Source of the DNA: CAZSVI01 sp964610205
GTDB taxonomy: Bacteria > Bacillota > Clostridia > DSM-8532
Length of the DNA stretch: 13,878 bases
NCBI GenBank assembly: GCA_964610205.1
Contig: CAZSVI010000100.1
Span: 1 to 13,878, forward strand
Direction of reading: 5' to 3'
Position numbers and translations under genes: made by a program. Below are positions 1-7,890 of the stretch, piece after piece (position 1 is the stretch's first letter; each line of letters opens with the position of its first letter). The notes below the pieces were generated by a model. The model saw only the letters and a program-made list of their open reading frames with translations, ran no database searches and was not told the DNA's origin.

Positions 1-1
1 C

Positions 2-898
2 AGAGCCAATCAAATATCCTCGGGCTGGAATATTACTATTTCGTTACTGCTGGTGCTTGCATCACTGTTGGTTATACTCCCAATTATTCTGGTTGTAATT
101 ATTTCTATTTCAAGTTCAGAAAGCATTGCATTTAACGGATATTCATTTTTTCCTTCAGAATATTCTTTGGCTGCCTACAAAAATCTGATGAAGACAGGGA
201 CTCAAATCAGGAATTCCTATATTATAACCATTTTTTATACCTTTACAGGCACAGTGATGAGTTTATTTATCGTGTCAATGTTTTCCTTTGTATTAGCACA
301 GAAAAGATTCCCTGCAAGAAAGGTGTTGACGTTTTTTGCCTTTTTTACCATGCTGTTCTCAGGCGGACTTGTCCCATCATATATATTGAATGTACGCTAT
401 TTGAACATTAATAACACGATATGGATATTCTTGCTGCCAAGCCTGGTTAATGCATTCAATGTGATTATTCTTCGTACTTTTATCCAGACCAGTATCCCGG
501 ATAGTCTGTTTGATGTTGCCAGAATTGATGGCGCAAATGATTTTGTCGTTTATTCAAAGATTATTTTACCTCTTTCAAAACCGGGCCTGGCCACCATTGG
601 ATTATTCAACATAGTTGGTCGCTGGAATGACTGGTTCACAGGAATGCTTTATATAGAGACCCCTAAGCTTATACCCTTACAGACAATGCTGCAGAAGATT
701 CAGAAGAATATTGAGTTCATTAAAATGAATGCGGAATTTGCGGAATCATCGGTGGGGCTTGAATATTTAAGATCCATTCCGACAGAGAGTACACGGATGG
801 CAATTACGATTATTGCAACGGTTCCCATATTATTTGCGTATCCTTTCTTGCAGAGGTATTTTATTAAGGGTTTGACTATCGGCAGTATAAAAGGCTAG
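2..898 (+). CDS. ABC transporter permease, LplC/YtcP type (5' end outside window)
   Basis: Inner-membrane permease subunit of a binding-protein-dependent importer, of the type that takes up oligosaccharides in Firmicutes. The frame is open to the first bases of the window, and the residues before the GTG at 53 already read as the usual N-terminal membrane helix, so the true start lies upstream and GTG 53 is only an internal codon. About six hydrophobic segments are visible. The cytoplasmic EAA loop that contacts the ATPase is clear at about 511-600 (DVARIDGAND followed by IILPLSKPGL). The C-terminus ends in the GLTIGSIKG tail common in this family. The binding-protein gene follows after 222 nt. 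The partner permease (LplB type) is presumably just upstream, and no ATPase gene is in view, which is common for this family because a shared ATPase is used. The family call is firm; the substrate is not known. Confidence 0.9.
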   Translation, partial: RANQISSGWNITISLLLVLASLLVILPIILVVIISISSSESIAFNGYSFFPSEYSLAAYKNLMKTGTQIRNSYIITIFYTFTGTVMSLFIVSMFSFVLAQKRFPARKVLTFFAFFTMLFSGGLVPSYILNVRYLNINNTIWIFLLPSLVNAFNVIILRTFIQTSIPDSLFDVARIDGANDFVVYSKIILPLSKPGLATIGLFNIVGRWNDWFTGMLYIETPKLIPLQTMLQKIQKNIEFIKMNAEFAESSVGLEYLRSIPTESTRMAITIIATVPILFAYPFLQRYFIKGLTIGSIKG

Positions 899-1120
899 CG
901 GAAAAGCTTTCAATTTCAACAAAGCCCAGCCATGTCCCCCGCTTCGATATAGCGGAAACTGGTCGCAAGCGGAACCACCTGCTGTTCCTCGATGCAACCC
1001 GGCTGGTTGCAGCTGCTTTCATTGTTAAAAGTTTTAATAAATGCTTTGCCAGGTTTACTATTCCACTACCGCAGAGTAGTGTTTGATATACAAAATTTAT
1101 GTTTATGAGGAGGATTTGGT
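899..1120. other. Structured spacer between permease and binding-protein genes; possible decayed repeat, inverted
   Basis: No + strand gene. The spacer is richer in G+C than its flanks and contains several short stem-loops: CCGCT/AGCGG (939-954), GGAAC/GTTCC (971-987), GCAACC/GGTTGC (994-1010) and CACTAC/GTAGTG (1064-1081). On the minus strand a 49-codon frame without an ATG is open from 1065 to 919. It contains ATCGAAGCGGG (938-948 on the + strand as CCCGCTTCGAT), an 11-nt string also found in the repeat at 8955-9109. This may be an inverted, decayed relative of that repeat, or an RNA-stabilising or attenuating structure that sets the binding protein level apart from the permease. No promoter could be defined with confidence. 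Confidence 0.35.
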
Positions 1121-2710
1121 ATGAAAAAAACTTTTATGAGCAGCATGATGATAGCCATAATCATATTTTCTTTAGTGCTTTCATCATGTCAGGGGTCCGA
1201 TACTTCAAAAGTACCTGCATCATCAAATAATGCTGACGTTACATCATCTGCAGGACTTGACGCCGTGGAACTTGTCTGGTACACAGCAGTTGACAATGCA
1301 AGAACTGACACGGATATGGTTTGGAGTGAAATTAACAGATACCTGAAGGAAAATATTAATGTAACCCTCGACTATCGTTTCTATACTGTCGAAGAATATA
1401 ATGACAGGATTATCCCCGTTATAAGTTCAGGGCAATATGTTGATATCCTTTTTACCGGGTCATCGTTCAATTTTGTTGGTAACGCACAGCAGAATGCTTT
1501 TCTTGCTATTGAAGACATGATTCCGCAATACATGCCCAAAACGAAAGATATATTACCGCAAGGGGCATGGGATGCTGTTACTATTAAGGGACATATTTAC
1601 GGCATACCGACCTATAAGGATATAGCCGACCGGTTTTGTTTATTGTATAATAAGACGATGACAGATCAATACAATCTTGATGTTCCTCAAAGCGGGGAAT
1701 GGTCGACATTTATAGACACGATACCATTTCTGTATGCGGCTAAGGCCGCGAGAGACGCGGATGAGCCGGAACTTGCAAACCAACCCATTACAGGAATGTT
1801 GAATGGTATAAGAAGGTACTACCCATTTGAAACTCTCATTGGCCTTGCGGTAACAAACGTTCCCGGAATCGAAGCTTTTCAGGGAAAAGGCAGGGGAGAG
1901 ACCGTATTTAATCTATATGACACAGCGGAGTACAGAGAGTTGTGCAAGACAATCAACAAACTTGTTGATGATAAAATTTTACCATACGATCATACAAACT
2001 TTGATCCTGACAGGGTATTAACAAACTCCGGTAAGCTTGTATGTGTATATTCCGGCGGGTATATTGAGATAAAACCTGATATGTATGCCGGCCGGGAGAC
2101 AGCGCTCTCTACTTCGGCTCAGACAATAATGACAACACAGAATATACAGGCAAGCATACAGGCCCTTTCAAGCCAGACTAAAAATCCTGAACGTGCACTG
2201 ATGTTCCTGGAACTCCTCAACAGCGATAGGACTCTTGGAAACCTGGTACGCTTTGGAATTGAAGGCGAACATTATCTCTATAACGATGAAGGAAGACTTG
2301 ATATTACCATAAGCCCGCGTAACAAGGACATTTCGAGCTATGCCGATTATCCGTACTATTACTGGTATGGTTGGACCTTTGGTAATATTCTGGTAGGAGA
2401 TTTACCGTCTGTTGTTTCATCGAAATTCGGAGAACTGCTAAATGAAATGAATAATTCGGCAATTCAGGATACAAATATAGGCTTTGTTGTCGATACTACA
2501 CCAATAGCAAATGAAATTGCTGCCTGCTCTAATGTTATTAGTGAGTATGATTCCAATACCAACTTAAGAAGCGGTATGGTTAAGGATATTGACAAAACAA
2601 TTGACGAATTCATTCAAAAACTTGAAGCAAATGGGTCACAAAGGATAGTCGATGAAATTCAACGGCAACTGACTGAATGGAGGGCTTCTGTGGGGAAATC
2701 TGTTAAGTAA
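1121..2710 (+). CDS. Extracellular solute-binding lipoprotein, LplA/LipO type
   Basis: Membrane-anchored substrate-binding protein of the importer whose permease precedes it. The signal peptide is clear: MKK, a hydrophobic core at residues 8-20, and the lipobox LSSC with the acylated cysteine at position 23, followed by a Ser/Asn-rich linker. The rest is a 529-residue binding protein of the long (about 500-550 aa) family 1 type. Its C-terminal third, about residues 340-529, carries the features of the DUF3502-like region of this family: NPERALMFLELLNSDR, then GIEGEHYLYNDEGR, and an EIAACSNVISEY segment near the end. GAGGAGG at 1107-1113, seven nt before the ATG, supports the start. Relatives bind polysaccharide fragments such as galacturonides or other oligosaccharides; the ligand here is not predictable. 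It is probably in one operon with the upstream permease, but the structured spacer leaves differential expression possible. Confidence 0.93.
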   Translation: MKKTFMSSMMIAIIIFSLVLSSCQGSDTSKVPASSNNADVTSSAGLDAVELVWYTAVDNARTDTDMVWSEINRYLKENINVTLDYRFYTVEEYNDRIIPVISSGQYVDILFTGSSFNFVGNAQQNAFLAIEDMIPQYMPKTKDILPQGAWDAVTIKGHIYGIPTYKDIADRFCLLYNKTMTDQYNLDVPQSGEWSTFIDTIPFLYAAKAARDADEPELANQPITGMLNGIRRYYPFETLIGLAVTNVPGIEAFQGKGRGETVFNLYDTAEYRELCKTINKLVDDKILPYDHTNFDPDRVLTNSGKLVCVYSGGYIEIKPDMYAGRETALSTSAQTIMTTQNIQASIQALSSQTKNPERALMFLELLNSDRTLGNLVRFGIEGEHYLYNDEGRLDITISPRNKDISSYADYPYYYWYGWTFGNILVGDLPSVVSSKFGELLNEMNNSAIQDTNIGFVVDTTPIANEIAACSNVISEYDSNTNLRSGMVKDIDKTIDEFIQKLEANGSQRIVDEIQRQLTEWRASVGKSVK

Positions 2711-2735
2711 AATATATAAAAGGAAATTAATTGAT

Positions 2736-2775
2736 GAAACAGAGAGGTTGCAGCCACTCTCTGTTTCATTTCAGG
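2736..2775 (+). terminator. Strong stem-loop ending the transporter transcript
   Basis: Perfect 11-bp stem GAAACAGAGAG (2736-2746) with CTCTCTGTTTC (2757-2767) and a 10-nt loop, 26 nt after the binding-protein stop. The following run TTTCATTTC is only moderately U-rich, so it is either an imperfect intrinsic terminator or a 3' stabilising stem. Confidence 0.7.
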
Positions 2776-2949
2776 ATTTGACGAACATTACAAAATTAAA
2801 TATATATAAGAATGTTACTTGATTAATGATGTAAATTAGTGTGTAATAAATATATAGTGTATAATTTCCGGAGGATAAATATTAACATAAAAGCTTGGTT
2901 GTGTTTTATGATGTTGGTCTCAGAAAGTTTTGATTAATGGGAGGTATAT

Positions 2950-3825
2950 ATGTTTCCGCTTGATATTAATTTATTGTGGGTATCAAAATGTACTTATCCG
3001 GCAAAGTATATAATAAAGAAAAATCATCATGATTATTATCAGATAGTCTTTATCCTTAACGGTGAGGGGAAAATAACCAATGGTGATCATGTTATCCATG
3101 CCAGCATTAATCAAGCATATATTTTCAAGCCAAATGTGGATCACAAAATTGAAGCGTCGAAATACAAATCGCTTCATATTATTGAACTTAAGTTTTATTG
3201 CAATAATGTAACAACCGAAAGTCTGGTGAGTCGTTTAATACCCTTTATTAAAGATGTGGGACAGTCAATGAGAACGTCTTTTATTAATTTTGTTGAAGAA
3301 ATCAAAAATCAGGATGATTATTCCTTGTATATCATCAATTCATTATTGACACAACTGATTTTTGGCTGGAAAAGGATGTCTGCTCAAGAACGAAATGGTT
3401 ATAACGAAAGGAACGGAAAGGCTATTTATGTAAATAAAGACAGCCATGACAATGGTATAAAAAAAGATCCATTGGATAGTACGATAGAGTATATCAGAGA
3501 AAATTACTCTTCAGAAATAAAACTAAATGATCTTGCGGAAATTGCTTATTTGAGCCCGATTTATTTTTGCTCAGCTTTTAAGGAAAGATATGGTATTTCA
3601 CCCATTCAATATCTTCAGAATATTCGCTGTGAAAATGCAAAAAAGCTGCTTATAGATTCTGACGATACGATTACAATAATATCGGAAAGGGTAGGATTTC
3701 AATCGATCCATTACTTCTCAAGATATTTTAAATCCCGAGAAGGAATTACTCCCAATGAATTCCGCAGGAGAAACCGTGAATTTTTTATAATAGATTATCA
3801 AGGAAATATTACTGATTATTCCTGA
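2950..3825 (+). CDS. AraC-family transcriptional regulator with N-terminal cupin sensor
   Basis: DNA-binding regulator of 291 aa. The N-terminal part (about residues 10-110) has the pattern of an AraC cupin ligand-binding domain, with HHDYYQIVFILNGEG and a later NQAYIFKPNVDHKI. The C-terminal 100 residues (about 175-275) hold the two helix-turn-helix units typical of AraC proteins, ending in GFQSIHYFSRYFK and GITPNEFRRR. GGGAGG at 2939-2944 lies five nt before the ATG. A TATAAT at 2860-2865 may be its -10 box, but the -35 is poor. It sits between a sugar-type importer and a metabolic cassette, all on the same strand, so it may control either or both. Its position next to an LplA/LplC transporter is the usual one for regulators of polysaccharide uptake loci. 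The family call is secure; targets and ligand are inferred only from position. Confidence 0.93.
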   Translation: MFPLDINLLWVSKCTYPAKYIIKKNHHDYYQIVFILNGEGKITNGDHVIHASINQAYIFKPNVDHKIEASKYKSLHIIELKFYCNNVTTESLVSRLIPFIKDVGQSMRTSFINFVEEIKNQDDYSLYIINSLLTQLIFGWKRMSAQERNGYNERNGKAIYVNKDSHDNGIKKDPLDSTIEYIRENYSSEIKLNDLAEIAYLSPIYFCSAFKERYGISPIQYLQNIRCENAKKLLIDSDDTITIISERVGFQSIHYFSRYFKSREGITPNEFRRRNREFFIIDYQGNITDYS

Positions 3826-3859
3826 AAACCATTTAATATGTGTAACTATTCAAAGGCAT

Positions 3860-4013
3860 AGTTAAAGTGTCGATCAAGGAATGAAACATCCGAAGGAAGG
3901 TGCGTACCCACCTGAACGCACCATAAGCCTCGACCAAATAAAACAGGTCCCGCGGATTGGGATGTATACCCCTGAATCGTTACTAATAAGGGTATCTGTC
4001 TGCAATTTGATAA
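3860..4013 (+). repeat. Structured intergenic repeat, copy 1 (left of the cassette)
   Basis: Diverged direct copy of the element at 8955-9109. Shared left end AGTTAAAG (3860-3867) and shared right end AATTTGATAA (4004-4013). The best-conserved block, 3898-3935, matches 9014-9051 at 32 of 38 positions. That block forms a hairpin GGTGCG (3899-3904)/CGCACC (3917-3922). A further stem ATACCC (3966-3971)/GGGTAT (3990-3995) stands where the other copy has CCCCACT/AGTGGGG. The right edge is 61 nt before the oxidoreductase ATG. No protein gene lies inside. It may be a non-autonomous IS200/IS605-type end or another small structured element; the homology between copies is seen directly, the family is inference. 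Confidence 0.7.
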
Positions 4014-4074
4014 CCATAATATGATATTAAAAGTAGTATTTAACATTTTAAAATTACTTATAGGAGTGAATAAT

Positions 4075-5244
4075 ATGAAAAAAAAAGCGGTAATAGGGAT
4101 TGTAGGATGTGGAATGATAGCTCGGGATGTGCATCTTGCCAATGCTTTCGGTAATCCAAGAATATACGTAAAATGGTGCTGTGATATAAATGAAGAAAAT
4201 TTGAAGTATGTGAAGGACAACTTCAAACCTGATTTTTTAACTTCAGATTACAAAGAAATATTGCTGGATTCTGAAGTGGACGGGATAATGATCCTCACAA
4301 CACATAATGTCAGGGAAAAAATAATAAAAGACGCGGCGGAAGCAGGGAAACATATATACGTTGAAAAGCCTATGAGTACATCGGTTGAAGAATCGTACAG
4401 AATTATGAAGATAGTCAAAGCAACAGGAGTTAAGCTTGTTGTGGGCTTTAATAGAAGGTGTGCCCCCGCAGTTGAAGACGCTGTAAAAATATACAAAGAT
4501 CATAAATCCAATCCGGTGGATGCCCCATGGAGATTTAAAAGAATTCAGGGAGAACACCAACCTTTGCATGAAGAGAAAACCACCATGGTCATGATGAGAA
4601 TAAATGATGATTTGATGTCATTCAAGCCATATGCTCTCGATGAGATGATAGGGGAAGGTTCAATTATTGGAGAGCTGTGCCATTTTATAGACTTGGCCTG
4701 CCATATAACAGGGAAGGAACCGGTTAAAGTATATGCGGAAGGATGGGCTCGTGTGAATCAGGTTCTGACCCTTCAGTTTGAAGATCAATCAATCGTGAAC
4801 ATCTTTGAGACAGGTGTCGGAAGTTTTGATCATCCGAAAGAATTAATTGAAATCTACCATAAAGGCGCATCTATAACAATTGATCATTTTATACAGCTGA
4901 GGGTTGGAGGCATAGAGGGCATATACAAAAAGAATTATCCATTCCTGGTTGATCCATATCCATACATAAAAGATGGAGAAGGGACAAATCTGGTAATCAA
5001 TAAAGTAATGGAAAGAAACCATATCGCGGCCGATAGGGGAGATGCAATTTATCCTACGGTGGATAAGGGGCACTATAAGATGCTGGATCGGTTTGCTGAC
5101 TGTATTTTACTGGGCTCACCTTCACCATGTAACGCGATTGACGGCGCAAGAGCAACGTTGGTTACACTAAAAGCCAGAGAATCTGTAAGACTTGGGATAC
5201 CTGTAAAAATAAGCAAGGATGAGTACGAGTATTATTTCGCGTGA
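4075..5244 (+). CDS. Gfo/Idh/MocA-family NAD(P)-dependent oxidoreductase
   Basis: Predicted cytoplasmic dehydrogenase of 389 aa. The Rossmann nucleotide-binding motif GCGMIA is at residues 11-16 and the family's EKP motif, with its functional lysine, at 97-99 (IYVEKPMS). A GFNRR segment follows and then the C-terminal substrate domain, with GEGSIIGELCHFIDLACHI giving the conserved H-x-x-D region. Family members oxidise or reduce sugars, inositols, sugar acids or imines, so the substrate cannot be named. The ATG at 4075 is chosen over an in-frame ATG at 4021 because AGGAG (4062-4066) lies eight nt before it and the Rossmann fold then starts at the N-terminus. The stop is 16 nt before the next start, so it is probably co-transcribed with the hydrolase. 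Its N-terminus differs from secreted family members in lacking a Tat or Sec signal. Confidence 0.9.
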   Translation: MKKKAVIGIVGCGMIARDVHLANAFGNPRIYVKWCCDINEENLKYVKDNFKPDFLTSDYKEILLDSEVDGIMILTTHNVREKIIKDAAEAGKHIYVEKPMSTSVEESYRIMKIVKATGVKLVVGFNRRCAPAVEDAVKIYKDHKSNPVDAPWRFKRIQGEHQPLHEEKTTMVMMRINDDLMSFKPYALDEMIGEGSIIGELCHFIDLACHITGKEPVKVYAEGWARVNQVLTLQFEDQSIVNIFETGVGSFDHPKELIEIYHKGASITIDHFIQLRVGGIEGIYKKNYPFLVDPYPYIKDGEGTNLVINKVMERNHIAADRGDAIYPTVDKGHYKMLDRFADCILLGSPSPCNAIDGARATLVTLKARESVRLGIPVKISKDEYEYYFA

Positions 5245-5260
5245 CGAGAGGAGTATCATT

Positions 5261-6211
5261 ATGTCCAGATATATAAAAGTAAGCGCTGTAAGTGGTTCTC
5301 TATGCAACATTAATGACACGGGCTTAAACCCGCAACAATTGGTGGAAAAAGTAAAAATTCTGTGGCGGAATAAACTCGAAAAACTGTTACCGGATAAGCC
5401 CGATCTGATTGTATTACCGGAATGCTGTGATATGGTTTTTGGTCTTACACACGATCAAAGTATAGAATATGGCAAAGAAAAAGGAAATCAGTTAAGAGAT
5501 TTTTTTATGCGGGTCGCAAAACAAAATAAATGCTATATCGCATATGCTTCTTCAAGAAAAATGCCTGACGGGACAAAAAGAAATTCGACTCTAATGATTG
5601 ACAGAAGCGGTAATATTGGTGGAATATACAATAAAAATCACTTAACAATAGGCGATAATGAAAAGAATGGAACCTTATATGGTGCGGAAGCGAACGTGAT
5701 TACATGTGATTTCGGTAAAGTGGCTTGCGTTATCTGTTTTGATTTGAACTTTGATGAATTAAGATATAAATATATACAGCAAAAACCTGATCTCATCGTG
5801 TTTTCATCCTTTTACCATGGAGGCCTGATGCAAAACTACTGGGCATATTCATGCCGTTCCTACTTTGTCGGTTGTGTATTGGAAGATCAGAATACGATTA
5901 TATCGCCCGTTGGTGAAATAGTGGCAAAGAGCACAAACTATTTCGACCATATAACGCATACGATCAATCTCGATTACATTGTCTGCCATTTGGATTATAA
6001 CAGGCAAAAACTGGAACGCTTAAAGAAAGAGTATGGATATAAGGTTAATATATACGATCCGGGACATTTAGGTTCTGTGCTTGTTTCCAGTGAAACAGAC
6101 GAATTTACGGCAAGGGATCTCGTAAATGAATTTGAACTTGAAACACTTGACGAATACTTTGAAAGATGTCGGAGACATAGAAGCATGGATGGAAAGGTTG
6201 AAAAAATATAG
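5261..6211 (+). CDS. Nitrilase-superfamily carbon-nitrogen hydrolase
   Basis: Predicted cytoplasmic amidase-like enzyme of 316 aa. The complete Glu-Lys-Cys triad is visible: E54 in LIVLPECCDM, K125 in GGIYNKNH and C159 in ACVICFDLNF, giving the expected four-layer alpha-beta-beta-alpha fold. Enzymes of this superfamily cleave amides, N-carbamoyl groups or nitriles. The branch here is not one I can assign, and the C-terminal 80 residues (charged, ending RCRRHRSMDGKVEKI) extend beyond the catalytic core. ATG 5261 is preferred over the upstream in-frame GTG at 5219, because GAGAGGAG (5246-5253) is seven nt before it and the upstream codons lie inside the oxidoreductase gene. It follows the oxidoreductase by 16 nt, which suggests that both act on the same compound. 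Fold and triad are secure; the reaction is open. Confidence 0.9.
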   Translation: MSRYIKVSAVSGSLCNINDTGLNPQQLVEKVKILWRNKLEKLLPDKPDLIVLPECCDMVFGLTHDQSIEYGKEKGNQLRDFFMRVAKQNKCYIAYASSRKMPDGTKRNSTLMIDRSGNIGGIYNKNHLTIGDNEKNGTLYGAEANVITCDFGKVACVICFDLNFDELRYKYIQQKPDLIVFSSFYHGGLMQNYWAYSCRSYFVGCVLEDQNTIISPVGEIVAKSTNYFDHITHTINLDYIVCHLDYNRQKLERLKKEYGYKVNIYDPGHLGSVLVSSETDEFTARDLVNEFELETLDEYFERCRRHRSMDGKVEKI

Positions 6212-6212
6212 C

Positions 6213-6231
6213 GGAGCTGAAGATGAGCTCC
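6213..6231 (+). other. Small stem-loop after the hydrolase gene
   Basis: GGAGCT (6213-6218) pairs with AGCTCC (6226-6231) over a seven-nt loop, immediately after the hydrolase stop. It has no U run; a tandem CCGTCTC/CCGTCTG follows. It could pause or protect the transcript. The remaining spacer to 6434 shows no convincing promoter. Confidence 0.3.
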
Positions 6232-6434
6232 CGTCTCCCGTCTGTAAGTGAAAGGCTGCTCAGGTATATTGTTCGCAGGCCGCAGATTATATCTGAATTC
6301 TTATTCCCATTTCAATATAAGAAACTTATTTCTATGTGATAACAACCTTATTACGGTGTGTTACGATTGCATGATCAATGGCTTCGGTTGTTAAAAACTT
6401 ATGACATCCATATCAGAAAGGTATTACAACTAAA

Positions 6435-7832
6435 ATGGATCAGATAGTAAAAACGAGAAACCTGAACAGAACAGTTATGATATTGGTTTTTCCTATATTT
6501 CTGGAGTTGCTTCTTCAAACTGTAGTAGGGTATGTAGATGTAATAATGATAGGAAGGTTTGGGACAAAAGAACTTGCAACAATACAAATATGCAATTCAC
6601 CTGTGAATACGGTAATAGGTATATTCATTGCGTTCAGTATTGGATGTACAGCCTTAATAACAAGGTATACAGGAGCTGAAGATAAAGAGAACGTTAATAG
6701 ATGTATAGGCCAGACAATTCTCATATCTTTTACCATCTCAGTTATAGTATTCATAGTATTCTTTTTTTTCAGGCGCAATATTTTAATTTTGATGGGCGCT
6801 GCTGAAGAAGTCATGGATTACGCCGAAACATATATCAGAATAATATCGTATAGTATTCCGAGCCTTGTTTTCAGCACATTAATGTATGGCATAATCAGGG
6901 GAATGGGAAATACAAAAATTCCTATGTACATCAATATTGTTCAAAATATTATAAATGTGATCCTGAACTTCTATTTCATATATGAGGCCCGAAGTGTAAC
7001 AATTTCTAATAATTGGGCGATAAACCTGCCGGGTCTGAATATGGGAATAAAAGGCGCGGCTATCGCAACACTGATAAGCAGAATATGGTGTGTTATAGGG
7101 ATCCTTATTTATTATGGTATTATAAATAAGACTACTATACAAAAAAAATACCTGAGACCGGATAAAAGTATGCTGAAGTCGATTATGAGGATAGGGCTTC
7201 CGGCTTCTTTTGAGCAAATGATATTCAGAGGCGGAATGCTGGTGTTTACAAGAATTGTTGTTACTCTGGGCAGCGTTTCACTGGCCTCTCATGCGGTAGC
7301 CGAAACAGCTGAAATGATATCCTATTTACCCGGTACCGCATTCCAGATTGCTGTAATTACTTTGGTAGGACAATTTTTAGGAGCCAAGAAGCCTGATACA
7401 GCGGAATTATGTATCAAAAAAATAGACATGATGGCAAGGGGTTTTATGGGATGCCTTGGATTGCTCTTCATCGCGGTACCGCAAATGTTTGTACAATTAT
7501 TTACTACCGACATGGAAGTAATTATGCTTGCTTCAACTGTTCTTAGAATTGAAGGATTTTCACAAGTATTCCTTGCGAGATTCTACGTGTATGCCGGCGT
7601 ATTAAGAGGAGCGGGAAAAACGAAAGATGTTATGGAAATATCTATAATCGGTGTTTGGTGTATTAGAATTGTTATATGCGCCATAGCGGTGTTTATCCTT
7701 GATAGGGGATTGGTAGGAGCCTGGATTGCGATGTTTTTGGATCTCTTTACAAGAGCGCTTATTATTACGGTAAAGAAGAAAAAAGGGGAATGGAAAAAAA
7801 ACGAAATTTATAACCCGGCACTAAACGAATAA
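6435..7832 (+). CDS. MATE-family multidrug/metabolite efflux transporter
   Basis: Polytopic membrane antiporter of 465 aa, close to the usual 440-470 for MATE proteins. About twelve hydrophobic segments form two MatE halves: the first begins at LVFPIFLELLLQTVVGYVDV with the typical MIGRFG that follows, and the second begins near GLPASFEQMIFRGGM. A positively charged C-terminus (KKKKGEWKKNE) faces the cytoplasm. The family exports cationic drugs or metabolites in exchange for Na+ or H+. The start codon has only a weak signal: AGAAAGG (6415-6421) is 13 nt away, longer than at the neighbouring genes, so translation may be modest. It lies 223 nt after the hydrolase and 58 nt before the PLP enzyme; position suggests export of a product or toxic intermediate of the cassette, but a general drug pump is equally possible. 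Confidence 0.92.
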   Translation: MDQIVKTRNLNRTVMILVFPIFLELLLQTVVGYVDVIMIGRFGTKELATIQICNSPVNTVIGIFIAFSIGCTALITRYTGAEDKENVNRCIGQTILISFTISVIVFIVFFFFRRNILILMGAAEEVMDYAETYIRIISYSIPSLVFSTLMYGIIRGMGNTKIPMYINIVQNIINVILNFYFIYEARSVTISNNWAINLPGLNMGIKGAAIATLISRIWCVIGILIYYGIINKTTIQKKYLRPDKSMLKSIMRIGLPASFEQMIFRGGMLVFTRIVVTLGSVSLASHAVAETAEMISYLPGTAFQIAVITLVGQFLGAKKPDTAELCIKKIDMMARGFMGCLGLLFIAVPQMFVQLFTTDMEVIMLASTVLRIEGFSQVFLARFYVYAGVLRGAGKTKDVMEISIIGVWCIRIVICAIAVFILDRGLVGAWIAMFLDLFTRALIITVKKKKGEWKKNEIYNPALNE

Positions 7833-7890
7833 ATCATACAACCTATTTTATTATAAAAAGCAAATAAAGTGATGAAAGGAATTGATTTGT

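Noticed and set aside
2870..2938. Possible leader peptide: GGAGG at 2870-2874 followed six nt later by an ATT-initiated 18-codon frame ending at TAA before the AraC gene
   Set aside because: ATT is a very rare start codon, the peptide has no attenuation-type residue run, and the GGAGG may be fortuitous. Not reported as a gene.
3846..4226. 126-codon minus-strand frame
   Set aside because: It runs across the repeat and into the Rossmann region of the oxidoreductase on the other strand. The GRGLWCV segment it shares with a frame at 8953-9141 results from the DNA repeat, not from a protein family.
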